64,000 nt of DNA from Mesodorylaimus sp. YZB2_4 (Eukaryota > Nematoda > Enoplea > Dorylaimida > Dorylaimidae). The position numbers were made by a program, and so were the translations under genes. The number at the start of each line of letters is the position of its first letter. The stretch's first letter is position 1. Below, piece by piece: positions 1 through 10,519 of this stretch. Under the pieces are notes generated by a model. The model had not been told where the DNA came from, did no database searches, and was given only the letters and a program-made list of their open reading frames with translations. The stretch is taken from the NCBI GenBank assembly GCA_030248295.1, contig JASANH010000647.1, positions 620,001 to 684,000 on the forward strand. Direction: 5' to 3'.

Positions 1-2678
1 GACCGGGAAAGTTCTAATGCTTTAGAGGGAAAAAAACGGAGCAAAAAAAGGAAGAAAAAAGGTGGTGAGAATGACGGAAATAAACCCGACACGATAATCG
101 AAATGGACGAGCCACTCGAACCGAGTAGTAGCGATGATGAAATTGAGGATTTGGACGAACTGGAGAAGCGCGAAGATGAAGAATATGAATACCACCTCAT
201 GCGAGTGCCAGTCTTGACAGCTTTAACGGCCACTGTCGGCTGGATATTCTTGTGCGCTGCTCTATTCTGCGTCTGGGAAGACTGGTCGTATTTCACATCA
301 ATCTATTTCTTTTTTATTTCGCTCTCGACAATTGGACTCGGAGATGAGACCCCTCACAGGAAAGACATTATGGTCTGCACATACCTTCTGGTCATTGTTG
401 GTCTGGCCCTGGTCAGCATGTGCATCACGGTCATTCAAAGGAGACTGGAGGACTTGTATTTGCAATTATTGCGAATGATCTTGCAGGAGTATCATAACAA
501 GTTGCGTGAAGGGGGCGATCAAATGGGGGCAACCATGGGTATTATGAATGTCTGGAGTAATAATAAGGCCGCTAAACTCTTGATGCCTTTGCTCAGGTAA
601 GAACAAAAATGACTTTTTACAGGCTCTGCCAAACCTAAACCTAAACATTAGTCGAAGTGTATAGCGTAGCATACTCATTATTACATGGCACAGAGCAATG
701 CACCAATTTTTTGCTGTAAACTACTCACGGATCAGACGTTCACAAGCGAAACGGTTGCGGCGAGAGTGCAAGCTTGTTACTGCGTTCATTCGACGTCTTT
801 TTTGGCCCACCTACGAGTAGCAGGGCAGCCGCTGAGCACTAGCTACGTAAGTTGACAAGGGACTGACAAGGGGTGCTAATGCTTCATTCGAGGTTACGTT
901 TTATGGCGGCTGTAGTTGTGCTATTTACGTCAGAGGGCAATACATATAAACGAGGATAACTCAAGTCGACAGGCACGCCAGTGGGGTAAGCCCCCAATCA
1001 CTCACTGCGCTGATTCTAGACCAGGAAGCGGTTTCATTTATAGAATAACAACTCGACGAGAGGTTCATAAAATTTCATACCGAGCACTGTTTGCGGTACA
1101 GCTAAGCAAAAGACAAACTGTCCTTTATTTTTAGCAAGCACAAGAAACAAAGCGTGGCACAAAAGTTTCAAGATGAAGCCAAGGTCAAAGGTTTTGCCGT
1201 ACCAGCCGTCTTGCGCGACTTGGATCCCAAAACAGGGGTGCCAGCTGTTTTAAAAGTGGCTAAGAACAAGGTCATAGAAGGACAGGCCCAACTGCGAGAA
1301 GCTGTAAGCGTTGCTATTACTAGAGCAGCAGAGAAAGCCCGGGCCCGGCATGAGCTGGACGAGGATGCGGTTCTCGAAAGCATGTACGCCGTTCAAGCCC
1401 AACCCGCTGAGCCTGCAAGAAACGTGGAGCAAGCAATGGTAGAACCACCTGTTCCGGAACCTCCTGTGCCCGCACCTCCCCCGCCGCCAATCGCCTACGA
1501 TGTTGACACTCAAACTGATGAAATGGCAACGGACGACAAACAGGAACAGACGCTGTACGCTGTACAGGTCGATGCTCAGACTCAGTCATTGGATTCATCC
1601 TTACTGGCACCACCTCGAGTGGAAGAAGAGTGTCAAACAGCGGCCGTGCATACCACTGACACCCTGACTCAGTACGAGCCGCTCGAAGAACCAATAGATC
1701 AGGAAACTCAAACAATAATCATTAGCGTGATGGATGCTTCGGTCCAAAATGATCCAATCGTACAAACAGAACAGGAGTGCCAGACGCTAACTGTAAATAC
1801 GATGGACGCCTCAGTTCAGTTCGAGTCAATGACACCAAAAGATGAGTCATGCCAGACCACCAATGTCGACACGATCGATGCGTCCATTCAATATGACCTA
1901 CCAACAGAAAATTCCCCTCCGCCTGAACCGCCTAAGCCCTTAACCACTGATAAGAAAACTCAAACAGAAACGCAGAAAATAACGGAGGCATCCTCGCAAA
2001 CACTGACAGTCTCAAACAAGGATAGAATAATCCAGGCTTACGCTTACGATTTGAAAAACGCTCATATCCAGACTGAGTCTGTGCCTACAAAGAATCAGAG
2101 ATTGCAAACGCCAGTGCCCGATGTTGTGGGACAAGAAGTTCAAACGGATCCGATGGCTGATCCACAGGTAAGCGGTCCAGATTGTGTGTCCAGTGGATTA
2201 TCGCAAAATTTTTATTTAGACTCAGACCACATCCCATAAATGGGGAAAGGCCAAAAACAACATCCATGACATAATCAAAAAGGCTATGGCCAATATGCAA
2301 TCCTCGTCCACATCGAGTAAAAGCAAACTGTCTACTGGCGCCGCTTCGATTTCTACTCTGGATCAAGAACCAGCGATGGCTAATTGGTCGGACGTAGTGA
2401 CCGACTACCCGCCATCCAGCGAGGAAGAAGAGGAAGAGGATAAGGAGCAAATACGAAGACTTCGGAAATACCGAGGCAATCAGGAGCTCGAATCTGAGAT
2501 GGCTGGGCCGAGTTGGAAAGACCAATTGCGCCATGTGAAAACACCGGATGAGTCGAAACGAATTAGACAAAATCTTAATTGGGATCCCATCGATGGCCTG
2601 CACGCCGAACAACAACGTAGAGTCAGTGATTTGAAGGAGTTATTTGAAGTTAGGCGACAAAAGAAACAGCAAGAATGA
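1..2678 (+). CDS. Two-pore-domain (TWK/K2P) potassium channel, 3' part, with very long cytoplasmic tail
   Basis: Exons read as <1..596, 1135..2167 and 2220..2678; the frame is open from base 1, so TM1, pore 1 and TM2 lie outside the window. The first exon gives a charged loop, then TM3, a second pore with selectivity filter TIGLGD and TM4, the arrangement of K2P leak channels that set resting membrane potential. Splices are GT-AG and phase-consistent: the first junction makes an AGC serine codon, the second (52-bp intron) is phase 0. At least 695 residues are encoded here, so the C-terminal tail (about 500 residues) is far longer than in ordinary K2P channels. It has a helical, Ala/Lys-rich start, a proline stretch, about 18 QT-type motifs, an acidic run (EEEEEE) and a charged C-terminal helix. 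Channel identity is confident; the role of the tail is inference. Confidence 0.9.
1499..2230 (+). repeat. TQT-type motif array in the K2P tail (candidate LC8-binding array)
   Basis: In-frame, degenerate protein repeats within the channel tail. Visible cores include DVDTQTDE, EECQTAAV, QETQTIII, PIVQTEQ, QECQTLTV, ESCQTTNV, KKTQTET, AHIQTES, QEVQTDP, and DPQTQTT, which is formed across the splice junction 2167/2220. Interleaved units of the form MDASVQFE, MDASVQND and IDASIQYD recur about every 25-30 residues. The cores match the consensus recognised by dynein light chain LC8 (DYNLL), a dimeric hub that binds T-Q-T peptides in disordered regions. The repeats are seen in the sequence; LC8 binding is inferred. 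Confidence 0.7.
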
Positions 2679-3051
2679 GCCCTGTATAGCAGCCCCGCCG
2701 AGTTTTGTTCCCAGCTTTTCCCAGATGCACTTATGGTCTTGGCACTGTTACAAAATGTTTATGCGAGATGGTGCCAAGCATACGCGTACAGTATATGTGG
2801 TCTTTCCCATAAACTTGTTCCCGCGGCTCGTCGGCTTGAATACCCTATAACTTAATTCTGTAGCAAGTACTGTAGTGGGTACGCACATAAATATGGTCAG
2901 CAGCAAGCTAGCGGAGACGCAAAACCTTCCACATCAGGAAGGGCATCAAAGCGGGGCACCATGAAGCACGAGGACACTAGGAATCCAGGATGTTACTGTA
3001 TTTACATTGTTTCAAGCAGCAAAAGTTGGACCTTGGTAGCAGAACAGCAAC
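2679..3051. other. Intergenic, convergent 3' ends
   Basis: The channel gene and the minus-strand membrane protein gene converge here. No coding exon, repeat or RNA gene could be supported. Confidence 0.5.
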
Positions 3052-3923
3052 CTAGCTAAGGTAATATTGGTCCATTTCATCCTCCTCTGACTCCCCATCC
3101 CAGTTGTCATCATCAAATAGCCGCCCGAATCTCCTTGTTGCCATGCGATCAAGGGCAGCAGCCATACTATCAATCTTTTCACTGATTCTGTCCAGACGCG
3201 CTGCCATATAATCGAACGGATTGTAGTAGGTGGGATTCGGTTCAGCATCCTTCTCATCATAACCGTCATCCTAAAGATAAGAACTTCGTTCCCCAGCTCT
3301 GTCGTATAACTGGAGCCATGTGTTACCTGAATGATCTTCAGAGCATTAGGGTTTTTGGTATTTGCAGCTTTACTATACTTGGTATATCGGGCTGTTTCCA
3401 CTGCGATCAGAACTGCCATTAATGCCGTTGTAGACAAGATAATGCTCGTCCTCGAACACGCCATGATAACACTGAGGAAGGAATTATAGTTAAAGAGGAA
3501 CAGCAAAATGATACAGTCTGATGTACTTGTACTAATGTAGCCCAGTACACAATGTCGGAGAAAGCAAGGCGGGCTTTGCCAGGTGAGCAACCAAGTATGG
3601 ACGGAAGACCCTTAGTTGCCATGTTTGAAATGTCTGGTGGCTTGCTGCTTGCTGCTTGTTGCTGATTTACATCAAATCTATGTCCTAGTCAAGGCTTACA
3701 GACTGGGAGAACTATTAAAAGGGGCACTTCCGTTATTCCATTCAGGCAACACCCTCGGAATACGTGAATGGCGCTGAATGTTATACTGTGCTGCAGTATG
3801 TGTGCCTCGCAGTTTCGCTTCTAATTCAACTCGCTGTTTGGTCAATACGAAGTGGGGATTGAAATCCGGATCATAGCGCTTGCGTGCTTCTTGTAACCGA
3901 AGCTTGGGTGTATGAAGAAGCAT
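3052..3923 (-). CDS. Unrecognised single-pass membrane protein, four exons
   Basis: Minus-strand exons 3923..3700, 3644..3549, 3471..3327 and 3270..3052 join in consistent phases (2, 2, 0) to give 227 residues ending in TAG. Donors are GTAAGC, GTACTG and GTAACA; acceptors end in GCAG, CCTCAG and TTTAG. The first 75 residues are basic and soluble, residues about 107-130 form one hydrophobic membrane segment, and the C-terminal 72 residues hold two short amphipathic repeats (DRISEKIDSMAA / LDRMATRR) and an acidic end. The second exon also contains ATG at 3622 in a good context, so a shorter 145-residue form starting MATKGLP is possible. The acceptor lies inside a repeated CAGCAAG stretch with several AGs. 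I do not recognise the family. The 5' start is tentative. Confidence 0.55.
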
Positions 3924-4706
3924 ATTTCTTTACCAATTGAATCGTTCTTTCTCATTTTGTGTTCTTTTCAGACATTAATGAAACAAGTCCAAACGCTGGC
4001 TTATGATGAATGTCTGGACGCCTGTCCAGCGACAGGGCCGCTCCACTTCAACACCTTATATCGATGTTGGCTCTGAATCTTATCGTACTATTGCATTCAA
4101 CAGATGTTTCCGCTGGGCATCGAAAAGGGCAATATACTGTAGCAACGTCAACGGAGGGGGCGGGAGACAAGATGACTGGCGCAACAGTTCTCTCACCTGT
4201 TGGCTCGGGGTACGCAGGAGCAGATGAAGATGTACGAAATATCGAATAACCCTTGGCTTCGAATCCCTCGGCGTCCCAAGAACCCCGAATGGCAGAAAAG
4301 GAGCGAAACAACCTACGTCTTACACAAAAAGATTGGATTCATGACAATACTTTGACTACGCAGTACTCTGGTCCGGCGGTGTTTCTGTTTTTTGCTTTAT
4401 TTTGATACTGAAGACCATACTTTGTAAAACATGCATTCTGGTGCTAATAAGAGTGAAAAAAAACCGTTTCTGTCACAGAATACACCTTGGCATTGTCTTT
4501 AGGTACACACATACATCCCTGTACAATGTCCCACAGAAAATATTTACATGCTACTCGCTGAAGACGCAACAAAAAGAAGTAAGTACAGGATCAGAGCGTC
4601 AAGATGAAAATCTGGATTTGTCTCATGTCTGATTCTTTTACTGGAATCTACCCGTCAGGCCACGGTGCTTTGTTGACCTCGGAATCATCCGTGTGGCGAA
4701 GGGCCG
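3924..4706. other. Intergenic spacer
   Basis: Short overlapping ORFs on both strands near 4003-4311 show no domain, no composition bias and no usable splice pattern. Nothing else is seen. Confidence 0.4.
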
Positions 4707-6764
4707 CTAGTCTTTCATAGACCACAGACGTTCGATCAGTTGCCTATGCTGATCAGGGTCAATCCGGTAATCGATGATGACAGAGTCCGATGGCTTCTTT
4801 CGACCGCCCACATTTTCAGTCAGCTCAGTGCCGCCGCCTCCGTTATGCTCGCTGTGGCTGATTTGTGGTTCAGCAATCGTAATTCCTCTCATCGACGTCG
4901 TACTGAACTTGCCCGACGTGACGGCTTGTCCAGTGAGCCAAAGAAGCTTGAGTCGGGGATACTGCTTGCAAGCAACCATGCGGAGTTTCTCGCACGTTCG
5001 CGTAGTTAAAATTGGATTCAAGACCATGGCTGAGGCAAGTATATGGACTATAGCCACAAGGGCCAAGATACTATTGGCCGAATGACGGAAATCATTATAC
5101 CAACCGTACATGGGCATAAGAGCGACGAAGAACGAGCCCGACAGAATGGCATTGGTGATAACAGCTGGCAAGAGCATGGCCGTAATGGTGACGTTGTGCC
5201 AAGCAAGGAATCGTTCTTGTAAATTGTGCCTGGCCGTATTAATAGTAAAATCGAGCAGGTGCCTACGATTTCTTCGCAGTACAGAACAGTAGAGCAATAA
5301 TGTGAAGATGGCCAGGGCCAGCCAGCTAGCCATAATTCCATACAGGACATCCTCGGTCACCGCCAGCGCCAGATGACAGTAGCAAAGGGTCTACAAAGTA
5401 AATACTATGATGAAAGACTTGGCAAGTAGTGTTTGTATGGCTGAAAAAGGAAACTCGTACCCTCGACATTCTCCTAGAAAACAAGACCCCGCCGTGATCG
5501 ATCAGCCTATGGTCATAAATCAAGCGTGTCGTTGCTCAGAGAGGAAACCACCCTCCGGCACGTGAGTGCGATCTGCTACCGACGAATTGGCTCAGTTAAA
5601 ATGATGCCTAGACAGACTTTTGCTTTCTGCTTTTCTCCGTCCAAGAGCTGCATATGCACATGCGAAACAGATTATACAGCTTACTGTCCTACGTTTTGGT
5701 CGAGCTCGCAATCAGTTTTATTGGCCCCAAAAAGACCGTGGGAAGAGTTTAAAGGCAAGCTAGACAACAAACTAAGATTTCTCAGAGTGCCTCAACGTCA
5801 TTGAATTACTTTAGGCTAGTGTTTTTTGTGCACCCTCCTCCTACGTATGTATCAGGCAGGCAGTAAATTTACCAGATTTATAGCTTTCCCTCCACGCGTT
5901 CAAGCGGATGCCTCAATTTTAAATCAATTTGAAAACTTATTTTGTTTGACTAAATTACTTTGTTTGTGCAGCGCACATTCTTAAGTAACCCCCTGCCTAC
6001 TTTGTCATACTTAGTTACAGCACACGCATACCGACCTGGTTCAATAACATGGCTGACCAATAGAATAGGGCCACGTTGCAAATTCCGATTAACCAAGTGC
6101 TCACGAGATAAGCCTTGACGAATGGTCCGATCTGATCCACCTGTTGGCCATGTTCGTTCGTGCCACTTGAGCTGTTGACACCAGATCGCTGGCGGGTCAA
6201 GGCGTGCAGAGTACGACGCCTTTTCATACCAACCGTGCCTGCTGCCACGTCCCGACTGGACGGTGTTCGGGAGCCGCCAGCATGCGTGCCTTTGGGCGAT
6301 GTCCATCGCCAAGTAGCGCACAATCTCTCCAAGCCGATGCCGAACAGGGACAGCATCATTGACACGACCCCAATTATGTACAGGCATTCCAATAGGGCGC
6401 ATGAACTCGAATGCAATGCCAGATAATCAAAACCGAGAGCTGATAACGGCCAGTGATAAAAGGTAGAGCGCAGAATCAAACATCCGGCTGCCAGCGTAGT
6501 TCCCAATTCAGCATTGACCAGCAGAGCGCGTACATTCTGATGAAAGATGGCCGTACGGCGAAGTAGAGTGAGGAAGAGAAAATTAAAAAACACAGCACCT
6601 GCGGCCACGACTAGCAATGTCAGTGATAAAAGCACAAAGACATAATCAGGCGCCCTCAGGTCGCCACAGTTTAGTCTTCCATTCCTAGAACTCCCGTTCT
6701 CCCTTCCGTCCATGCTAGCTCGTGGTCCCAGAACAACCTTGCTCGCGTTGAGCCATGAATTCAT
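4707..6764 (-). CDS. Serpentine (Sra-superfamily-like) 7TM chemoreceptor
   Basis: Two exons, 6764..6036 and 5390..4707, give about 470 residues. The chosen ATG (6764) begins an extracellular N-terminus with sequons NAS and NGS. Exon 1 encodes TM1-TM4, with ERLCATW at the end of TM3, where Sra, Srab, Srb and Sre receptors carry their ER..AT motif. It then has an unusually long basic second intracellular loop (about 60 residues, with KRRR and many Ser/Thr). Exon 2 encodes TM5-TM7, then a short tail. The exon 2 acceptor (TTTGTAG, phase 0) is clear. The exon 1 donor is less certain: CAG|GTCGGT at 6036 is phase-correct, and CGT|GTGCTG at 6024 is the alternative. Such receptors sense environmental chemicals in nematode sensory neurons; the ligand cannot be read. 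Confidence 0.7.
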
Positions 6765-8341
6765 GGTCGTACAAAGGCAATTTCGAACAAAATGAAACTT
6801 TTCCAAACGACTTGGACGATGACCAGTTTTATGGTCCGCCAATCAACGATCTTCTCGAGCAATGCCTTTTTCTCTCTCGTCTCGTCAACTTGTGCCAGCT
6901 TCAGTCGGCTGATAGGCCTTGGCAGTCTACTCGAATTTTATACTTTCATCCTGACTGCCCTTCGGGGCGTAGAAGCAGGCCGAGTTGGTCGCTAGATCGA
7001 GGCGGAACGCTGTTAATGAGGGCAGGCGAGCAGAACATGGAGTGAGATGCGGAAGCGGGAGAGAGCCCGATAATCTAAGCCCTGGGAGTGAAGCAAACAG
7101 AAAGGATTCACGTGATATGACTATGTATTATTAGGAAGATACGGGTATCGCCCCAGAATACATTTAACGAATCACATTCTAGTGATCAGCACCTCCACAA
7201 AGCCGGACTACCATTCAATAGCGCCGAAAGCTCAACAAGTTTCTTTCGGCTCGCCGTTCACAGGCCTACTCGACTCGGCTCAAAGACTCGTGTTTGCCAG
7301 CAAGATAAAAAAGCAAAAAAGAAATCGAAATTCTACAGTGGGTTCAGGAGTGGCCAGGCGCGGTCGAGACCTTAGTCGGATGTATGCGCCTGGTTTGAAA
7401 ACAGGAAGGCGGGTTCGAGCAATGAGCTAACAAGACCCCTGTTCTCTCCCTTTCCTCTTTCCGAAGCCCCTCCCAACGATAACAAGGCATCGTGGGGCGT
7501 GCGAAATGAAATGCCAATCTAGATCGTTGGGAGCTTCGGTGCTCGTTTAGTCTGTGAAACCTAGCCACCGGCTCATATTCCCAAAGAAGCTAAGAATAAT
7601 CATTAGCTACGTGATGAACAGCCCTCGGACACACACTTTCTCATACCTCTTATTAACGCAACACGCGAGACCTACTCGTTCCATAATCACGCAAAAGCTA
7701 CCCCCGGGTCGTGCGCTGCGCGACCCATGCTACATACACCTAGAAATGACTCGGTCAGGCATCTCTGAGAAGCTATACTGTACGCACTAAGTCAAGCGAA
7801 AAGGAAGGGTTTCCTCCTAGATTGAATGAGGCTTCTAAACGGTCAACGAGGAGTCCTTACAAGAAAGGCTTGAATTGGTTAGAGCAGGTGTGGAGCATCA
7901 GCCGTACGAATATGCCACTGATGTACGTTCATGCAGTCCCATCAGCGCGCATAGTCGTCCATGACGACAAAACAATTTGACAGGAATTATTGACCTCGTC
8001 GGGAAACGGTCTTACTTACGTTGCTATGACGTCAATTTGATGCACTGCTGCGACCTCGTTACAGGAAACGGAAGTATATAGCCATAATCTGTCCAATCCA
8101 GGCTACGCACCTGCGTATATCTTCCTTAAAAATAGCAAGTTTCGGTTGGACAAGTTTGATCTTGTCCACATATAACACACACCTGCAGCGACAGCCCCTT
8201 TCTAGGTCAGCTGAAGCTTGACGAGCAGCTGAATATTAATTAACACCTAACCATGGCACGGCTCATTAGAATTTCAAAGCCAACAAGAAATCAAAGCAAG
8301 TCAAAAAGTATTGCCACAGAACTAAAATCGATCATAAAGAA
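6765..8341. other. Intergenic spacer
   Basis: Upstream region of the 7TM receptor and downstream region of the oxygenase gene. No convincing exon, RNA gene or repeat was found on either strand. Confidence 0.4.
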
Positions 8342-9319
8342 TCAGTAATATTTTCCAGCCAATCTGCTCATCCTCTCATTCACATAATCAGCATGAGTAA
8401 CCGGCTTGTAGTTCGGCGCCTCGTCGTCCTGCACACACGATGGCAAGCACTCAACCACGACTCCAGGATTCATGAGCAGAAAATACACCAATGACAGTCG
8501 TGCCTTGTTTTCGTGTTCCTCCGGCCATACCACCTTGTGCACAGTGGCTTTCCACTTGTCATTTGTCCAAATGGCCATGAAATCTCCCAAATTGATAAAC
8601 AGTGTTCCAGGTATTGGATCCGCGTATACCCATTCTTGATTTGCGTTCTTGACTTGCAGTGCACGAGGGCAGTCATCCGTAGCCAGTATGGTAAACGGTG
8701 TGCTGTCAGTGTGCTCACCGAAACGAGTCGACTGCATCGGTTTTGGCCTAATCGTTTTGGGATAGAAGTTTGCCCTGAGTATGTGCTCTCCTTGATGGCA
8801 TCGCTCAAAGAAGAATTCCTGACTCGGTGCGCGGGCGGCAAGAGCGAATAGTCTCATTAGCTTTTCACCTAATGATCTTACTTGCTCATAGTAAGACTGA
8901 ACACTAGACTTCGACTTCAGTCCAGGGGGTACATCCGGCCAAATGTTGTCAGGAATTGGGCGACAAAATTCGGACACTGGTCCAAAGGCGTACTTTTCAA
9001 CGGGATCATTTGGGAGTCCGATTCGGCCCATAAACGCATTAACATTGCGGGTTTCGAACGCCTCATAGCCACGGTCCAAGCTGTCATTTGTGTCAGCAAA
9101 TTGCAGTTTGTACTCCGTCGGCTGACCAAAGAAGGTACGCAGGTCGTGGAAGACGTTGCGTACGATTTCAGCCTCTATTCCATGATTCTTAACGTAAAAG
9201 CAGCCGGCAGCTTTGCACGCATTTGCAATCTGGTCGGTTAGCTTGTCCAGTTGACTTGTCGATTTGTGATTGATTGGTGTCAGGTCAACTATCGGGATAC
9301 CACTTGGGGACAACTCCAT
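8342..9319 (-). CDS. Isopenicillin-N-synthase-like 2-oxoglutarate/Fe(II)-dependent oxygenase, intronless
   Basis: A single uninterrupted 325-codon ORF begins at ATG (9319) and ends at TAA. It has the family layout: N-terminal IPIVDLTPI and CFYVKNHGIEA (DIOX_N region), then the jelly-roll core. The iron ligands are all present: H203 and D205 (GEHTDSTPFTIL) and H261 (ATVHKVVWP); R274 and S276 (KARLSLVYF) form the R-x-S co-substrate motif. Length equals the 300-350 residues usual for the family, so the enzyme is probably complete and active, using Fe(II), O2 and usually 2-oxoglutarate to oxidise a small molecule. The substrate cannot be told; related enzymes act in beta-lactam, plant hormone and other specialised metabolism. 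Most neighbouring genes have introns and this one has none, which is compatible with transfer from microbes or with retroposition; both are inference. Confidence 0.88.
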   Translation of the reverse strand: MELSPSGIPIVDLTPINHKSTSQLDKLTDQIANACKAAGCFYVKNHGIEAEIVRNVFHDLRTFFGQPTEYKLQFADTNDSLDRGYEAFETRNVNAFMGRIGLPNDPVEKYAFGPVSEFCRPIPDNIWPDVPPGLKSKSSVQSYYEQVRSLGEKLMRLFALAARAPSQEFFFERCHQGEHILRANFYPKTIRPKPMQSTRFGEHTDSTPFTILATDDCPRALQVKNANQEWVYADPIPGTLFINLGDFMAIWTNDKWKATVHKVVWPEEHENKARLSLVYFLLMNPGVVVECLPSCVQDDEAPNYKPVTHADYVNERMSRLAGKYY

Positions 9320-10519
9320 CTCTGATCGGAAACAAAGGCTGGTGCGCGGAGCTCAATGAATGCAGCCTCTGCAAAAACTTCGACTGGGTATTACTTTGCA
9401 ATACCCATATTAGGAGTCCTTATCTCGCTGGGTTTCGAAGTGATGCGCTTGTTTACATTGTTCTTGTTTTCTTTACGGTTTGGGGCGTGCCTTTGGCCTG
9501 AGAGATAGCGATACATATCGGGCGGAGGACAAGGCGCTGGTAATAGGGTCTCTTGTTCAATCGTGTCGCGTCAGCTCGTTGTCAGCGATGCATAATGCGC
9601 CTATACGCCAAATAACTGCGTTGTGTGCGATCAGATATTCGCGTTACGTTACCATTATTCTGGAAGTGCATCAACGCTAACTCGCAATCTGTCAAAAAGC
9701 TGGGTACATACACGCAGTGGTGTTGTGAAACTTAATTTGGTGGGACACTGACTTTTTATAAAGGGCTGTTCGAGTTTACGGTATGTTCCAAATCCGAAAG
9801 TGTATACGTCTACTCGAATATAGCAACAGTAGTCCACAGCAGAGGCATCCAGGGGGCGGGGCTCTTTCCTCACTACTTGCGAGTAGTTCTGTGCAGTGAC
9901 AAACGCAGCTGTTGTCCTGTTGGTGATTGATACAAGGCTAGCGTCCCCTAATTTGAAGTTGGAGTGTCTTTGACAAACAATTGGTTACATAGTTGCTTTT
10001 AATGAATGAGATATTGTCGCTGTTGTGATCAATGGAAAGAGTCTTGACGTGGTCGATATTCTACTTTGACCTTGCCACTTGGCAGTGCTTGGGCCTTGCA
10101 TCGATTACAAATTGGTTTTGCTTGGAAAGGGTCATCCGTTTTTTTAATGAATGCATAAAATCTGGAAAGCTAACAGCGCAAATACAAAAAAGACCAGCAG
10201 AACTTTTCGATTTCAAATAAGATTCGTTGGTGCAAGCACCACTAGATGCACTGGCAATACTGTTTATTTTTAGAAACGAGGAGGCCTACCGAGAAAAACA
10301 CGGCGTAAGTGAGAATACATATGTATTGTACATCTATCGATACGATGAAATTTCCCAGTTTTTGAGCGCAAATAAGTCCACATCCTAAAGTTTATCCGTC
10401 ATACATGACCCGCAGTCACTCAGACATCTGTTATATCTTTGTGCGTAGACCAGCGATCTTTCAATGAATAAATAGAGATGATGAATGCAATGAATAAACA
10501 GAGCGATGGAATTCCAAAT
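9320..10519. other. Intergenic spacer
   Basis: Probable promoter side of the oxygenase gene and 3' flank of receptor A. Only short ORFs without domain features are present; no core promoter element could be identified. Confidence 0.4.

Noticed and set aside
1154-1904. Several minus-strand ORFs opposite the K2P tail
   Set aside because: Shadows of the repetitive plus-strand coding sequence, with no independent features.
4245-4285. TTCGAATCC word resembling a tRNA B-box
   Set aside because: Flanking bases do not form a T-stem and no A-box or acceptor stem is present upstream.
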